From contig JAPPFC010000048.1 of NCBI GenBank assembly GCA_028824015.1, positions 1 through 64,000 of the forward strand: DNA of 64,000 nucleotides, written 5' to 3'. The first letter of the stretch is position 1. The number at the start of each line of letters is the position of its first letter. This stretch comes from a bacterium (GTDB taxonomy: Bacteria > Actinomycetota > Acidimicrobiia > Spongiisociales > ZC4RG35). The position numbers and the translations under genes are program-made. Positions 1 through 10,677 of this stretch are shown here, piece by piece. The notes under the pieces were generated by a model, which worked only from the letters and a program-made list of their open reading frames with translations, was not told the origin of the DNA and made no database searches.

Positions 1-1631
1 CCGGCGTCCACGGCCGGTATGTACTCGCGGGGCACCCGTCCCCCGGTGATCCTGTCGACGAACTCATAGCCACCTCCCGGACCCAGGGGCTCGATATCGA
101 TCACCACATGGCCGTACTGGCCGCGGCCGCCGCTCTGGCGGACGTAACGGCCCTCGACTCTCTCGGCCCCCGACATGATGGTCTCGCGGTAAGCGACCTG
201 GGGCCTTCCGATGTTGGCGGCGACCTTGAACTCCCTCACCAGGCGGTCGACAAGCACCTCCAGGTGAAGTTCTCCCATTCCGGCGATGATGGTCTGGCCG
301 GTTTCGGCGTCGCTGCGTACCAGGAAGGTGGGGTCCTCCTCCGAGAGCTTCTGGAGTGAGTGGCTCAGTTTGTCCTGGTCCACCCGGGTGCGAGGCTCGA
401 TCGCCACCCAGATCACCGGGGCGGGGAACGCCATGGTCTCCAGGCTGATAGGAGCATTCACGGCCGAAAGCGTGTCACCGGTGGTGGTGGCGCGCAACCC
501 CACCGCAGCCACGATGTCGCCGGTGTAGACATGGTCCACTTCCTCGCGATGGTTGGCGTGCATTCGCAACAGGCGTCCCAGCCGCTCCTTGCGGCCGCTG
601 GAGGTGTTCAGCACGGTCCCGCCCTTGGATGCGGTGCCCGAGTAGACCCGGAAGTAGGTGAGCTTCCCCACATGGGGGTCGCTCATGATCTTGAAGGCCA
701 GAGCCGAGAACGGTTCGTCGTCGGTGGCTCTGCGCTCCAGGACCTTCTGGGGATGCTTGGGAATGAACCCCTCAACCGGAGGGAGGTCCAGAGGGCTCGG
801 CAGGTAATGGATTATCGCGTCGAGGAGGGGCTGGACTCCCTTGTTCTTGAAGGCCGCCCCGCACAGCACCGGCACGAACAGGTGATTGAGCACCCCGACC
901 CGGATCGCCGAGCGTATCTCGTCGGGGGTGATATACAGGTCCTCCAAGAATTTGACCAGCAGTTTCTCGTCAACCTCGGCCACCTGCTCCAGGAGTTGAG
1001 CGCGGTAGTGGTAGGCGATGTCCAGCATCGGCTCGGGAATCTCCCCGGTGTCCCAACGCTTCCCGTCGTCCCCTCTCCACTCGTGAACCTGCATCTCCAC
1101 CAGATCCACCACGCCCCGGAATTCGCTTTCCTCACCCACGGGCAACTGCAGGACCAGGGGCGTTGTGTCCAAGCGATTGCGAATAGACTCGACGTCCGCA
1201 TAGAAGTCGGCGCCCACCCGATCAAGCTTGTTGATGAAGCAGATCCGGGGGACCTGGTAACGGTCGGCCTGGCGCCAGACCGTCTCCGACTGCGGTTCCA
1301 CCCCGGCGACCCCGTCGAACACCGCCACCGCCCCGTCCAGAACCCGGAGGCTCCGCTCCACCTCTACGGTGAAGTCCACATGTCCGGGGGTGTCGATGAT
1401 ATTGATACTGTGGTCGTGCCAGATGCAGGTGGTCGCCGCCGAGGTGATGGTGATGCCCCGTTCCTGCTCCTGGGCCATCCAGTCCATCGTGGCGGCGCCC
1501 TCGTGAACCTCTCCGATCTTGTAGTTACGACCGGTGTAGTAGAGAATCCGCTCGGTCAGGGTGGTCTTCCCTGCGTCGATGTGCGCCATGATCCCGATGT
1601 TTCGTGTCCTGCTCAGAGGCACCTGGCGCAT
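1..1631 (-). CDS. fusA: Elongation factor G, N-terminal and middle part (gene runs off the left edge)
   Basis: Reverse-strand translation gives [35 protein letters not shown]...[11 protein letters not shown]...[10 protein letters not shown]; typical EF-G G-domain. Not in the ORF track because the stop lies outside the window. Confidence 0.95.
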   Translation of the reverse strand, partial: MRQVPLSRTRNIGIMAHIDAGKTTLTERILYYTGRNYKIGEVHEGAATMDWMAQEQERGITITSAATTCIWHDHSINIIDTPGHVDFTVEVERSLRVLDGAVAVFDGVAGVEPQSETVWRQADRYQVPRICFINKLDRVGADFYADVESIRNRLDTTPLVLQLPVGEESEFRGVVDLVEMQVHEWRGDDGKRWDTGEIPEPMLDIAYHYRAQLLEQVAEVDEKLLVKFLEDLYITPDEIRSAIRVGVLNHLFVPVLCGAAFKNKGVQPLLDAIIHYLPSPLDLPPVEGFIPKHPQKVLERRATDDEPFSALAFKIMSDPHVGKLTYFRVYSGTASKGGTVLNTSSGRKERLGRLLRMHANHREEVDHVYTGDIVAAVGLRATTTGDTLSAVNAPISLETMAFPAPVIWVAIEPRTRVDQDKLSHSLQKLSEEDPTFLVRSDAETGQTIIAGMGELHLEVLVDRLVREFKVAANIGRPQVAYRETIMSGAERVEGRYVRQSGGRGQYGHVVIDIEPLGPGGGYEFVDRITGGRVPREYIPAVDA

Positions 1632-1675
1632 GCGCAGTAGGCGATTTCCCCGGTCAGCAGCCACAGCAACACCTC

Positions 1676-2143
1676 TTACCAGCGGTAGTGGGCGAAGGCC
1701 TTGTTCGACTCCGCCATCTTGTGCATGTCTTCGCGTCTCTTGATCGCAGACCCGGTGTTGTTGGCCGCGTCGAGGATCTCGCCGGCCAGCCGCAGGGCCA
1801 TGGTCGGCTCCCTTCTCTGACGCGCATACCCCACCAGCCACCGGATTGCCAGACAGCGCGCCCGGTCGGGACGGACGTCCATGGGCACCTGGTAAGAGGA
1901 GCCTCCCACTCTACGAGAGCGCACTTCCATTTGGGGCTTGAGGTTCTCGATCGCCCTTCGCAACACGCTCACCGGATCCTGGCGGGTCCGCTGCTCCACC
2001 CGCTCGAGGGCGGCGTAAACGATCCTCCGCGCCAAGTCCTTCTTCCCCTTCCACAACACCTTGTTGATGATCCGGCTGACCAGGACGTTACGAAATACCG
2101 GATCGGGATCGATCTTGCGCTTGGTAGCGGCCGCCCGTCTCAT
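1676..2143 (-). CDS. rpsG: 30S ribosomal protein S7
   Basis: [35 protein letters not shown]...; true start is internal to the 246-aa ORF (residue 92). Confidence 0.95.
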   Translation of the reverse strand: MRRAAATKRKIDPDPVFRNVLVSRIINKVLWKGKKDLARRIVYAALERVEQRTRQDPVSVLRRAIENLKPQMEVRSRRVGGSSYQVPMDVRPDRARCLAIRWLVGYARQRREPTMALRLAGEILDAANNTGSAIKRREDMHKMAESNKAFAHYRW

Positions 2144-2514
2144 AGCGCCGACCTTCTGGCTCCGTAGCGGGAACGGGCCTGCCGGCGTTCGGAGACTCCC
2201 GCCGCGTCCAGAGTACCCCTTATCACCTTGTACCGCACGCCGGGAAGATCGCGAACCCGGCCACCCCTGACCAGCACGATGGAGTGCTCCTGGAGGTTGT
2301 GTCCCTCCCCGGGGATGTAAGCGGTCACCTCGATCCCCGAGGACAGTCTTACCCGGCACACTTTCCGCAAGGCTGAATTGGGCTTCTTGGGCGTCACCGT
2401 ATACACGCGGGTGCACACTCCCCTTCGCTGGGGAGCACCGGCCAAACCGGCCGTCTTTACCTTCTTCTTCTTAGGTTTGCGCCCGCGGCGCACCAACTGT
2501 TGGATAGTCGGCAT
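2140..2514 (-). CDS. rpsL: 30S ribosomal protein S12
   Basis: [13 protein letters not shown]...[11 protein letters not shown]...[10 protein letters not shown]...[14 protein letters not shown]; overlaps rpsG by 4 bp. Confidence 0.97.
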   Translation of the reverse strand: MPTIQQLVRRGRKPKKKKVKTAGLAGAPQRRGVCTRVYTVTPKKPNSALRKVCRVRLSSGIEVTAYIPGEGHNLQEHSIVLVRGGRVRDLPGVRYKVIRGTLDAAGVSERRQARSRYGARRSAL

Positions 2515-2665
2515 AACTTTCCTTCACCGGCGAGACCCGACCTCCGCGCGCGGGAGACCGGATCACCTTTTTCCTGGTTTTTGACCGCACCCGGAGGACA
2601 CTCCGGGACTGGGTCAGGCGGAGAGCCTTAGGAGGCGGGTTGAGGCACTAAGACCACGAAGGGCA

Positions 2666-2694
2666 AGTATATACACCACAAGCCCGCCAGACAA
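2666..2694 (-). promoter_or_regulatory. Candidate sigma70-type promoter for rpsL-rpsG-fusA
   Basis: Reverse strand reads TTGTCT-17 nt-TATACT, about 150 nt upstream of the rpsL start. Confidence 0.5.
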
Positions 2695-2696
2695 AC

Positions 2697-3806
2697 TCAA
2701 TTCGGCGCCGCGCCCTCCCCGGACGCCGTTCCTTGATGCGGGGTGTGATACCACTCCCGACGGTGGGGAAGCACACGGATCAGCAACCACACAAACCCCC
2801 AGATCAACGTGATCGGATACCAGCGGAGATAGGGCCGCACCTCCCTCACCCGCCAGAGCGCCCACAACGGCCGGCCGGCCAGCCACACCGCAAGCGCCGC
2901 CCACACGGGCCAGGAGAAGGGAAATCCCCATCCGCCGACCGCCGCCCAGATCCCGAGCCCGAGCGTTAGGAGCATGCGAAACGAGCGTCCCGGGACCGCC
3001 AAGCGAAGCGCCATGAGCATCAACGGGGCGGAACGCTCCGCCACCGCCCGGCTCAGGAGCGCCCCTCCCCTGCGCTTGCGCACTCCCGTCCTTCCCTGCG
3101 CCCACCTCCGGCGCTGTTGCACCGCAGCCCGGAGGTCGGTGGGCTTCTCGTCCCAAACCCGGGCTTCGGGCAAGTACCTGATCCGATAACCCGCCTGGAG
3201 CAGCCTGACTGTGAGATCGAGGTCCTCCGTGAACGACCCGCTCCATCCTCCAACCTCCCCCAACGCCGCGGCGGTGACGCAGAAGCCGGTCCCGCTCAAC
3301 TCGACGGGCCGGCCCCTCCTTCTGCCGCGGGCATAAGCCATCTCCCTGGTCATCCAGTCGCCCAGCCCGGCTGCAGCCGCGATCGGGGAGGCGTCGAGGT
3401 TGGAGGGAAGCACTGAAGCCTGGACGACTTCCGCCCCCTCGGCCATGGCCCCGGCCAGACGGGAAAGGAGGTCACCCTCCACCCGGTTGTCGGCGTCCAG
3501 CACCACCAGCGCCTCGTTCGGGGCGAGCGGGTACTCGGCGAGGTGCCATCGGAGCAGTTCTCCCTTCCCGTCCGGGCCGCCGGACCGTTCCACCACCCGC
3601 GCCCCTGCGCGCCCGGCCACCCCGGCGGTGTCGTCCTCACACCGGTCGGCCAGCACCCAGACCGTGTAGGCCTCAGACGGGTAATCCTGGCCCAGCAGGT
3701 CCCCAACCAGCGCCCCCACCACCCGCTCCTCATCGTGCGCCGGGATCACCACCCGGAGCGGCCGTCGCGGGGCGGAGCCGGTCGACGGAGTCTCCGCCTC
3801 AGGCAC
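2697..3806 (-). CDS. Membrane-associated family 2 glycosyltransferase
   Basis: RVVIPAHDEERVVGALV...VVLDADNRVEGDLL...QQRRRWAQGR motif and C-terminal hydrophobic segments. Confidence 0.85.
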   Translation of the reverse strand: MPEAETPSTGSAPRRPLRVVIPAHDEERVVGALVGDLLGQDYPSEAYTVWVLADRCEDDTAGVAGRAGARVVERSGGPDGKGELLRWHLAEYPLAPNEALVVLDADNRVEGDLLSRLAGAMAEGAEVVQASVLPSNLDASPIAAAAGLGDWMTREMAYARGRRRGRPVELSGTGFCVTAAALGEVGGWSGSFTEDLDLTVRLLQAGYRIRYLPEARVWDEKPTDLRAAVQQRRRWAQGRTGVRKRRGGALLSRAVAERSAPLMLMALRLAVPGRSFRMLLTLGLGIWAAVGGWGFPFSWPVWAALAVWLAGRPLWALWRVREVRPYLRWYPITLIWGFVWLLIRVLPHRREWYHTPHQGTASGEGAAPN

Positions 3807-4611
3807 CCGACAACCTCAGACTGACGTCCACCACCGGCGCCGAATGGGTCACCCATCCCGTCGAGATGATGTCCACCCCGGTCTCCGCGACCCTCCGGAC
3901 ATTGGCGGGGGAGACTCCCCCGCTGGCCTCCAGCGTAACCCTTCCTCCCACCCGCCGTACCGCTTCGCTCATCTGGCCGAGGGTCATGTTGTCCAGGAGA
4001 ATCACATCCGGACCGGCCGCCACCACCTCGTCTAGTTCCCCCAACGCTGACACCTCGACGATCACCCGAACCCCTCCCCCGGTCCCCTCCCGGGCTTTTC
4101 GCACGGCCCCGGCGGCGCTTCCGACCAGGGCGAGATGGTTGTCCTTGATCAGCACCGCGTCCCAGAGACCCATACGATGGTTGACTCCCCCTCCGAGTCG
4201 AACCGCCTCCTTCTCCCAGGCCCTCATCCCCGGAGTGGTCTTGCGGGTGTCGCTGATGCGGGCGCCGGTGCCCGCCACCACTCGCACCAGCTGGCGGGTG
4301 GCGGTGGCGATCCCCGACATGCGGCCCAGCAAATTGAGCGCCACCCGCTCTGCGGCGAGGATGCCCCGGGCCGGACCGCTCACCTCCGCCGCCTCATCTC
4401 CCACATCCAGGTCTGCACCGTCACTGGTCCTTGGTTCGAACTTGACCCGGGGATCCAGGTGACGAAAGGCGGCCTCAGCCAGCGACAAGCCCGCCACCCT
4501 TCCCTCCGACTTGAACACCACCACTCCGGTCGCCATGCGCCGCTCGTCGACGAGGGCGTTGGTGGTCAGGTCCCCGGCCGTTCCCAGATCTTCGGAAAAG
4601 GCCTGTTCCAA
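3799..4611 (-). CDS. nadC: Nicotinate-nucleotide pyrophosphorylase (carboxylating); start uncertain
   Basis: LEQAFSEDLGTAGDLTTNALV...ISDTRKTTPGMRAWEKEAVRLGGGVNHRMGLWDAVLIKDNH. Upstream part of the 348-aa ORF is antisense-frame to nadA; likely TTG start near 4611. Confidence 0.9.
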   Translation of the reverse strand: MEQAFSEDLGTAGDLTTNALVDERRMATGVVVFKSEGRVAGLSLAEAAFRHLDPRVKFEPRTSDGADLDVGDEAAEVSGPARGILAAERVALNLLGRMSGIATATRQLVRVVAGTGARISDTRKTTPGMRAWEKEAVRLGGGVNHRMGLWDAVLIKDNHLALVGSAAGAVRKAREGTGGGVRVIVEVSALGELDEVVAAGPDVILLDNMTLGQMSEAVRRVGGRVTLEASGGVSPANVRRVAETGVDIISTGWVTHSAPVVDVSLRLSGA

Positions 4612-4637
4612 TAGGTGACGGGGGTTCCCCGGGCAGG

Positions 4638-5609
4638 TCAGCTGCGACCCACCTCTAGCATCCGCTCGACCGCCCGCCGGGCCCGGGCTGCGACATCGGG
4701 ATCGAGCACCACCTCGTGGGTCATGGTGAGGAGCGAGGTCTTGATGTTGTCCAAGGTGATTCTCTTCATGTGAGGGCACAGGTTGCAGGGCCGCACGATC
4801 TCCACGTCGTCCAGTTCGTATGCGACATTGTCGGCCATGGAGCATTCGGTGAGCATCATCACCTGGGAGGGACGGTTGTCCCGGACCCAGTTGACGATCC
4901 CGTGGGTGGAGCCCACGAAGTCGGCCTGGTCGAGGACGTCAGGTGCGCATTCGGGGTGGGCGATCACCGGGATGAGAGGGAGTTGGCGACGAAGGGCGGT
5001 GAGCTCTTCTCCGCTGAACCGCTCATGGACGATGCACCGTCCCTCCCACAGAATGATCTCCACATCGGTGTGGGAGGCGACGTACCTGCCGAGGAAGCCG
5101 TCCGGAAGAAAGATGACGCGTTCCGACCCCAGCGACTCGACCACCGCCGCCGCGTTCCCGGAGGTGCAGCAGATGTCCGACTCGGCCTTGACCTCGGCGG
5201 AAGTGTTCACATAGGTGACCACCGGTGTCCCCGGATGGAGTTCTTTGAGGCGACGCACGTCCGCGCCGGTTATGCCTTCGGCCAGCGAACAACCGGCCCT
5301 CAGGTCGGGGATCAGCACGGTGGCATCGGGGTTGATGATCTTCGATGTCTCGGCCATGAAGTGAACGCCCGCCATCAGAATCACGTCGGCGTCGCTCCCG
5401 GCCGCCATCTGGGCCAGGGCCAGGGAGTCGCCCACCATGTCGGCCACCCCATAGTAGATGTCGGGGGTCATGTAGTTGTGGGCGGTGATCACCGCGTTGC
5501 GCTCGGCCTTGAGATACTCGATCTCTTGGATCAAGGGCTCAAGCGCGGCCCGTTCCTCGGGAGGGAACACCGAGGGCTTGCGAGAGATTTCGAGGGTGGC
5601 AACGCTCAT
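4638..5609 (-). CDS. nadA: Quinolinate synthase A
   Basis: ITAHNYMTPDIYYGVADMVGDSLALAQMA...VNTSAEVKAESDICCTSGNA...NLCPHMKRITL. Confidence 0.95.
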   Translation of the reverse strand: MSVATLEISRKPSVFPPEERAALEPLIQEIEYLKAERNAVITAHNYMTPDIYYGVADMVGDSLALAQMAAGSDADVILMAGVHFMAETSKIINPDATVLIPDLRAGCSLAEGITGADVRRLKELHPGTPVVTYVNTSAEVKAESDICCTSGNAAAVVESLGSERVIFLPDGFLGRYVASHTDVEIILWEGRCIVHERFSGEELTALRRQLPLIPVIAHPECAPDVLDQADFVGSTHGIVNWVRDNRPSQVMMLTECSMADNVAYELDDVEIVRPCNLCPHMKRITLDNIKTSLLTMTHEVVLDPDVAARARRAVERMLEVGRS

Positions 5610-5675
5610 TGTCTGCTGGGTTTAAGAATACCGTCCCGAGGCCGTCCCCTTCCAAATGACGTCCGATTCCCCGAT

Positions 5676-6878
5676 TCACATCCTTTCTATCACCGCAGAG
5701 GCGAAATCCGAAGTGCTCACCTCGGTGGCGCCGTTGCGCAGCCGGGCAAGGTCGTAGGTGACGATTCCCTCGGAGATGGTGCGCTCCATGCCGGAGATGA
5801 CCAGGTCGGCCGCTTCCTCCCATCCCAGATAGCGGAACATCATCTCTCCCGACAGGATCAGCGAGCCCGGATTGACCTTGTCCAGCCCCGCATACTTGGG
5901 GGCGGTCCCGTGGGTGGCCTCGAAGACCGCATGCCCGGTATTGAAGTTGATGTTGCCTCCGGGAGCGATCCCTATCCCTCCCACCTGGGCGGCCAGTGCA
6001 TCGGAGACGTAGTCACCGTTCAGATTGAGGGTGGCGATCACATCGTATTCGGCAGGTCGGAGAATGATCTGCTGCAGGAAGGAGTCCGCGATCACGTCTT
6101 TGACCAGCAACCGGTCGCCGGGGTCTCCTCCCGAGTCCGCCCAGCTCACCGCCCGGTCGGAGAACTCCTCCCGAACCACCTCGTACCCCCAGTCTCGGAA
6201 GGCTCCCTCGGTGTATTTCATTATGTTGCCCTTGTGAACCAGGGTGACCGAACGGTAACCCCGTTCCAGGGCGTAGCGGACGGCCGCTCTGACCAGGCGC
6301 TTTGTCGCCGTGATCGAGACCGGCTTGATCCCGATTCCCGAATCCGGGCGAATCTGCCATCCGAACTCGGTTCTCAGGTAGTCGATGAGCCTGACGGCTT
6401 CCGGTCCCCCATGTTCCAACTCCATGCCCGAGTACACGTCCTCGGTGTTCTCCCGGAAGATCACCATGTCCACCAGTTCCGGGCGGAGTGACGGAGAAGG
6501 CACACCCTTCAACCATCGCACGGGCCGGATGCAGGCGTAGAGATCAAGCGTCTGACGCAGGGTCACATTGAGACTGCGGATCCCTCCCCCCACCGGAGTG
6601 GTCAAAGGGCCCTTGATGGCCACCAGATGCTCCCGGATGGTCTCGAGAGTCTCCTCGGGAAGCCAGGAACCTGTCTGATTGAACGCTTTCTCCCCTGCCA
6701 GCACCTCCGTCCACGCGATCCGGCGGTCCCCGTTGTAAGCCTTCTCCACCGCCGCGTCGGCCACCCGTCGGGTAGCTCCCCACACATCAGGTCCGATCCC
6801 GTCTCCCTCGATGAACGGGATGATCGGGTTGTCAGGCGTTGACAACCCCTGGGCGGTGTTCTGGATTCTCTCCGGCAT
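5676..6878 (-). CDS. icd: Isocitrate dehydrogenase (NADP)
   Basis: [14 protein letters not shown]...[29 protein letters not shown]...[13 protein letters not shown]...[26 protein letters not shown]. Confidence 0.93.
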   Translation of the reverse strand: MPERIQNTAQGLSTPDNPIIPFIEGDGIGPDVWGATRRVADAAVEKAYNGDRRIAWTEVLAGEKAFNQTGSWLPEETLETIREHLVAIKGPLTTPVGGGIRSLNVTLRQTLDLYACIRPVRWLKGVPSPSLRPELVDMVIFRENTEDVYSGMELEHGGPEAVRLIDYLRTEFGWQIRPDSGIGIKPVSITATKRLVRAAVRYALERGYRSVTLVHKGNIMKYTEGAFRDWGYEVVREEFSDRAVSWADSGGDPGDRLLVKDVIADSFLQQIILRPAEYDVIATLNLNGDYVSDALAAQVGGIGIAPGGNINFNTGHAVFEATHGTAPKYAGLDKVNPGSLILSGEMMFRYLGWEEAADLVISGMERTISEGIVTYDLARLRNGATEVSTSDFASAVIERM

Positions 6879-7074
6879 GGTTGTCTACAACCTCGATCCT
6901 GCGACGACTTGAACCAACAAGCACACTACACGCCCGGAGACCCATTCCAGCCGACCCTCCGGCGCCCCGCCCGCAAAGATGAGCGTCTTCCATGCCCACC
7001 AGCGCCCCGGGGCGACGTCGCCGTTCGGTCTCCGGACCCGCTCTCGCAGGCTGAACGCCAGGGCCGAGCCCTGC

Positions 7075-10000
7075 TCACGCCTCCAGGACGACCAGGAGAT
7101 CCTTGGCCTCCACCTGGCTTCCCGCCTCCACCAGAAGCTCCTTGATCCGTCCGGCATCCGGCGCGTAGATGGTGCTCTGCATCTTCATAGCCTCGAGAGT
7201 CAGCAATTTGCTGTTGGGGGTGACTTCGTCACCGACGGTCACGAACAGCCCCGTCACCACCCCCGGGGTTGGCGCCCCGACGTGGTTCGGGTCATTCCCG
7301 TCGGCCTTGCGGGCCGCTGGTTTGTCCGACTGGAGGGACCGGTCGCGAACCCGGACCTGGCGGGGCGCTCCGTTCAGATCGAAGAAGATGGCCCGGGATC
7401 CGTCGGGTTGCGGCTCTCCCACGGTATGGAACTTCACGAACAGTCGCTTCCCGGGCTCGATGTCGAACACGCACTCTTCGCCCTCCTCCAACCCGTAGAA
7501 GAACACCGGGGTGGGAAGCAGTCCGACATCTGCATATTTGTGGCGGGTCTCCGCGAAGCCGGCGAACTCCGTCGGATACAGCAGGTAGCTGAGCCCGTCA
7601 GCCCGCTCCGCCTGCCGACCCAGCAACTCCGAGGCGCTCTCCACCGCCCCCTCGATGTCGGCGCTCGGAAGCTTGGCGCCCGCCCGCCCCTCGATGGGCC
7701 GGCTTCGACACAGCAGTATCCGCCGGATGTCCTCGGGCCATCCCCCGGGCGGTTCGCCCAGCGACCCCCGCATCATGTCCACCACCGATTCGGGGAACCC
7801 GACGTTGTGGTCGGGAGGCAACCGGCGGACCTCATCACAGGTCATCCCCTTGGAGAGCAGGAACAGCGCCAGATCGCCGACCACCTTGCTGGACGGGGTG
7901 ACCTTCACGATGTCGCCCAGCAACCGGTTGACGTCGGCGTACATCTCCTCGACCTCCCGCCACCGCTGGCCAAGCCCCAGGGCGGTGGCCTGCTGCTGCA
8001 GGTTGGTGAACTGCCCGCCGGGAATCTCATGCTCGTACAGGCGAGCGCTTCCCGACCTGGGAGAGTTGTCGAAGGGCTGGTAGTAAGTGCGGACCGTCTC
8101 CCAGTAAAGGGAGCAGTCTCCCAGCGCCTGCGAGTCGAGCCGGGTGTCACGCTCGGTGCCCCGGAGCGAGCCCACCATCGTATTGAGGTTGGGTTGACTG
8201 GTGGAACCCGACACCGCGGCCACCGCAGCGTCGATGATGTCGACGCCGGCCTCGGCGCCTTTTATGAGCGTCGCCGCCTGCAGGCCGCTGGCGTCATGGG
8301 TGTGGAAGTGGACCGGCATCCCCACCTCGTCGCGCAGCACCCTCACCAACTGGTCGGCGGCATAGGGACGGCAAAGCCCCGCCATGTCCTTGATACAGAG
8401 GATGTGGGCTCCCATGTCCTTGAGCCGCCGGGCCAGGTCCACGTAATAGCCGAGGTTGTACTTGGGGCGATCCGCATCCAGGATGTCGCCCGTGTAGCAG
8501 ATAGCCGCCTCGCAAATGGCATGGGTCTCCTGTACCGCCTCCATCGCCACCTCCATGTTGCGAAGGTCGTTCAGCGAATCGAAGACCCGGAAGACGTCGA
8601 TGCCCTGGCGGGCGGATTCGATCACGAACTCCCGAACGACGTTGTCGGGGTAACTGGTGTACCCCACCGCATTGGAAGCCCGAAGCAGCATCTGGAAGCA
8701 GATGTTGGGAATCGCCTCCCGCAGTAGCCGCAGGCGCTCCCAGGGATCCTCGTAGAGGAAGCGGAGAGCCGCGTCGAAGGTCGCGCCTCCCCACATCTCA
8801 AGGCTGAACAGGTTCGGGAGGCGCCTCGCCACGGCGCCAGCCGTGCCCAGCAGGTCATAGGTGCGGACCCGGGTCGCCAGCAGTGATTGGTGTGCGTCGC
8901 GGTATGTGGTGTCGGTCACCAGTAACCGGTCCTGGTTCCACACCCACTCGGCGAATTTCTCCGGTCCGACTTCGAGCAGCAGGTCCCGGGTACCGGGGGG
9001 TGGCTCCACGCTCATATCAACCGGCACCGTCGGGGGGGCCTTCAGGTTCCTGGGTGGTTCGGTCCCCGCCACGGTGGGGTTCCCGTTGAGGATGGTGTCC
9101 CCGATGTATCTGAGCAGCCGGTTGGCGCGGTCTCGAGGGGACCGGATGTCGAACAGTTCGGGTTTCTCATCCAAAAAGTGGGTGGTCACTCCCCCCTTCT
9201 GAAAGTCCGGGTGGTTGACGACATTGCGCAGGAACTGGATGTTGGTCTCGACGCCCCGCACGCGGAACTCCTGCAGGGCCCGGTCGGCCCGGGTGCAGGC
9301 GTCGTACAGGTTCTGGTCCCAGGCGGTCAATTTCACGAGGAGGGAGTCATAGAACGGACTCAGAACGGCTCCGGCATAGGCCGTCCCGTCAAGGCGGATT
9401 CCCATCCCCCCCGGGCTTCGGTAGGTCTGGAGGCGGCCGTAGTCCGGCGAGAACTCGTTTGCGGGGTCCTCGGTGGTGATCCGGCATTGCAAAGCGGTCC
9501 CCCGTCTCGGGATCTCGCCCTGGGGAGGAATCGAGAGGGGCGCCTCATGGAGCCGGGATCCCTGCGCCACGAGAATCTGAGAGCGCACCAGATCGATCCC
9601 GGTCACCATCTCGGTGACGGTGTGCTCCACCTGGATACGGGGGTTCACCTCGATGAAGTACCACTCTCCCGTGTCGACATCGACCAGGAATTCCACGGTG
9701 CCGGCATTGACATAACCGGTGGTCTGGGCCACCCGGATGGCGGCCTGGCAGATCTGGTCCCGCAGGTCGTCGGGGAGGTTGGGCGCCGGGGCCACTTCGA
9801 CGACCTTCTGATGACGCCGCTGGACCGAGCAGTCCCGTTCCCAAAGGTGCACCACCGAGCCGTGCGAGTCGGCCAGGATCTGCACTTCGATGTGGCGCGC
9901 CCTGGCGACGTAACGCTCCATGAAGACCGAGCCGTCGCCGAAAGTGCGCTGCGCCTCCCCCCGCGCCTCTTCCAGCCTGCCCAACAACTCATCGGGACTG

Positions 10001-10515
10001 TTGACCACCCGCATGCCCCGGCCTCCTCCTCCGAATGACGCCTTGACGATCAACGGATAGCCCACCGACCCGGCGCTTTCGAGGATCTCGCGGGGGTCCT
10101 CGGACACAACCCCGGTGCCGGGAACGGTTGGGACCCCGGCCTGGCGGGCCAGTCGCCGGGCGGCCGTCTTGTCGCCCAGGGCCTCCAGCAGTTCGGGTGG
10201 AGGGCCGACAAAGGTGATGCCGGCTTCCGCGCAGGCGCGAGAGAACCGGCTGTTCTCGGAGAGGAACCCGTAGCCGGGGTGGATGGCGTCCACCTCCCGG
10301 TCCTTGGCCAGGGCGATGATGCCGTCAACGTCGAGGTAGGCCGCCACCGGCCCCTTGTCGGCGCCCACCTCATAGGCCTCATCGGCCTTGAACCGATGCA
10401 GGCTGAAACGATCCTCATTGGAGTAGATGGTGGCGGTGCGCAGACCGAGTTCTGTGGCTGCCCGCATGATCCGGATGGCTATCTCGCCCCGGTTGGCGGC
10501 CATGATCTTCTTCAC
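7075..10515 (-). CDS. pyc: Pyruvate carboxylase (biotin carboxylase, carboxyltransferase and biotinyl domains in one chain)
   Basis: MKKIMAANRGEIAIRIMRAATELG...; WGGATFDAALRFLYEDPWERL; C-terminal LEAMKMQS biotinylation site. Confidence 0.96.
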   Translation of the reverse strand: MKKIMAANRGEIAIRIMRAATELGLRTATIYSNEDRFSLHRFKADEAYEVGADKGPVAAYLDVDGIIALAKDREVDAIHPGYGFLSENSRFSRACAEAGITFVGPPPELLEALGDKTAARRLARQAGVPTVPGTGVVSEDPREILESAGSVGYPLIVKASFGGGGRGMRVVNSPDELLGRLEEARGEAQRTFGDGSVFMERYVARARHIEVQILADSHGSVVHLWERDCSVQRRHQKVVEVAPAPNLPDDLRDQICQAAIRVAQTTGYVNAGTVEFLVDVDTGEWYFIEVNPRIQVEHTVTEMVTGIDLVRSQILVAQGSRLHEAPLSIPPQGEIPRRGTALQCRITTEDPANEFSPDYGRLQTYRSPGGMGIRLDGTAYAGAVLSPFYDSLLVKLTAWDQNLYDACTRADRALQEFRVRGVETNIQFLRNVVNHPDFQKGGVTTHFLDEKPELFDIRSPRDRANRLLRYIGDTILNGNPTVAGTEPPRNLKAPPTVPVDMSVEPPPGTRDLLLEVGPEKFAEWVWNQDRLLVTDTTYRDAHQSLLATRVRTYDLLGTAGAVARRLPNLFSLEMWGGATFDAALRFLYEDPWERLRLLREAIPNICFQMLLRASNAVGYTSYPDNVVREFVIESARQGIDVFRVFDSLNDLRNMEVAMEAVQETHAICEAAICYTGDILDADRPKYNLGYYVDLARRLKDMGAHILCIKDMAGLCRPYAADQLVRVLRDEVGMPVHFHTHDASGLQAATLIKGAEAGVDIIDAAVAAVSGSTSQPNLNTMVGSLRGTERDTRLDSQALGDCSLYWETVRTYYQPFDNSPRSGSARLYEHEIPGGQFTNLQQQATALGLGQRWREVEEMYADVNRLLGDIVKVTPSSKVVGDLALFLLSKGMTCDEVRRLPPDHNVGFPESVVDMMRGSLGEPPGGWPEDIRRILLCRSRPIEGRAGAKLPSADIEGAVESASELLGRQAERADGLSYLLYPTEFAGFAETRHKYADVGLLPTPVFFYGLEEGEECVFDIEPGKRLFVKFHTVGEPQPDGSRAIFFDLNGAPRQVRVRDRSLQSDKPAARKADGNDPNHVGAPTPGVVTGLFVTVGDEVTPNSKLLTLEAMKMQSTIYAPDAGRIKELLVEAGSQVEAKDLLVVLEA

Positions 10516-10677
10516 GATGCTCAGGAGATTTACAAACGGGACCGGCGTTCCGGCTCCCGGCTTTGCGGCGACCGGGCGCCCTCGGACCGTGGGCCGGCTC
10601 AGGTTGTCCTCACGTACGGGGGGCGAATCCGGGGCGGGGTGTCGAGTGGTCCCCCGACCGGCAATGCCGGGAGCCGG

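Noticed and set aside
360-1640. 426-aa plus-strand ORF
   Set aside because: Exactly antisense to fusA; composition typical of high-GC shadow ORFs, no recognisable domain.
1676-2416. 246-aa version of the rpsG ORF
   Set aside because: First ~91 residues lie in the rpsL coding region in another frame; S7 begins at [10 protein letters not shown].
6979-8727. 582-aa plus-strand ORF, and 668-aa ORF at 10279-12285
   Set aside because: Shadow ORFs opposite pyc and era/corC, which have clear conserved protein motifs on the minus strand.
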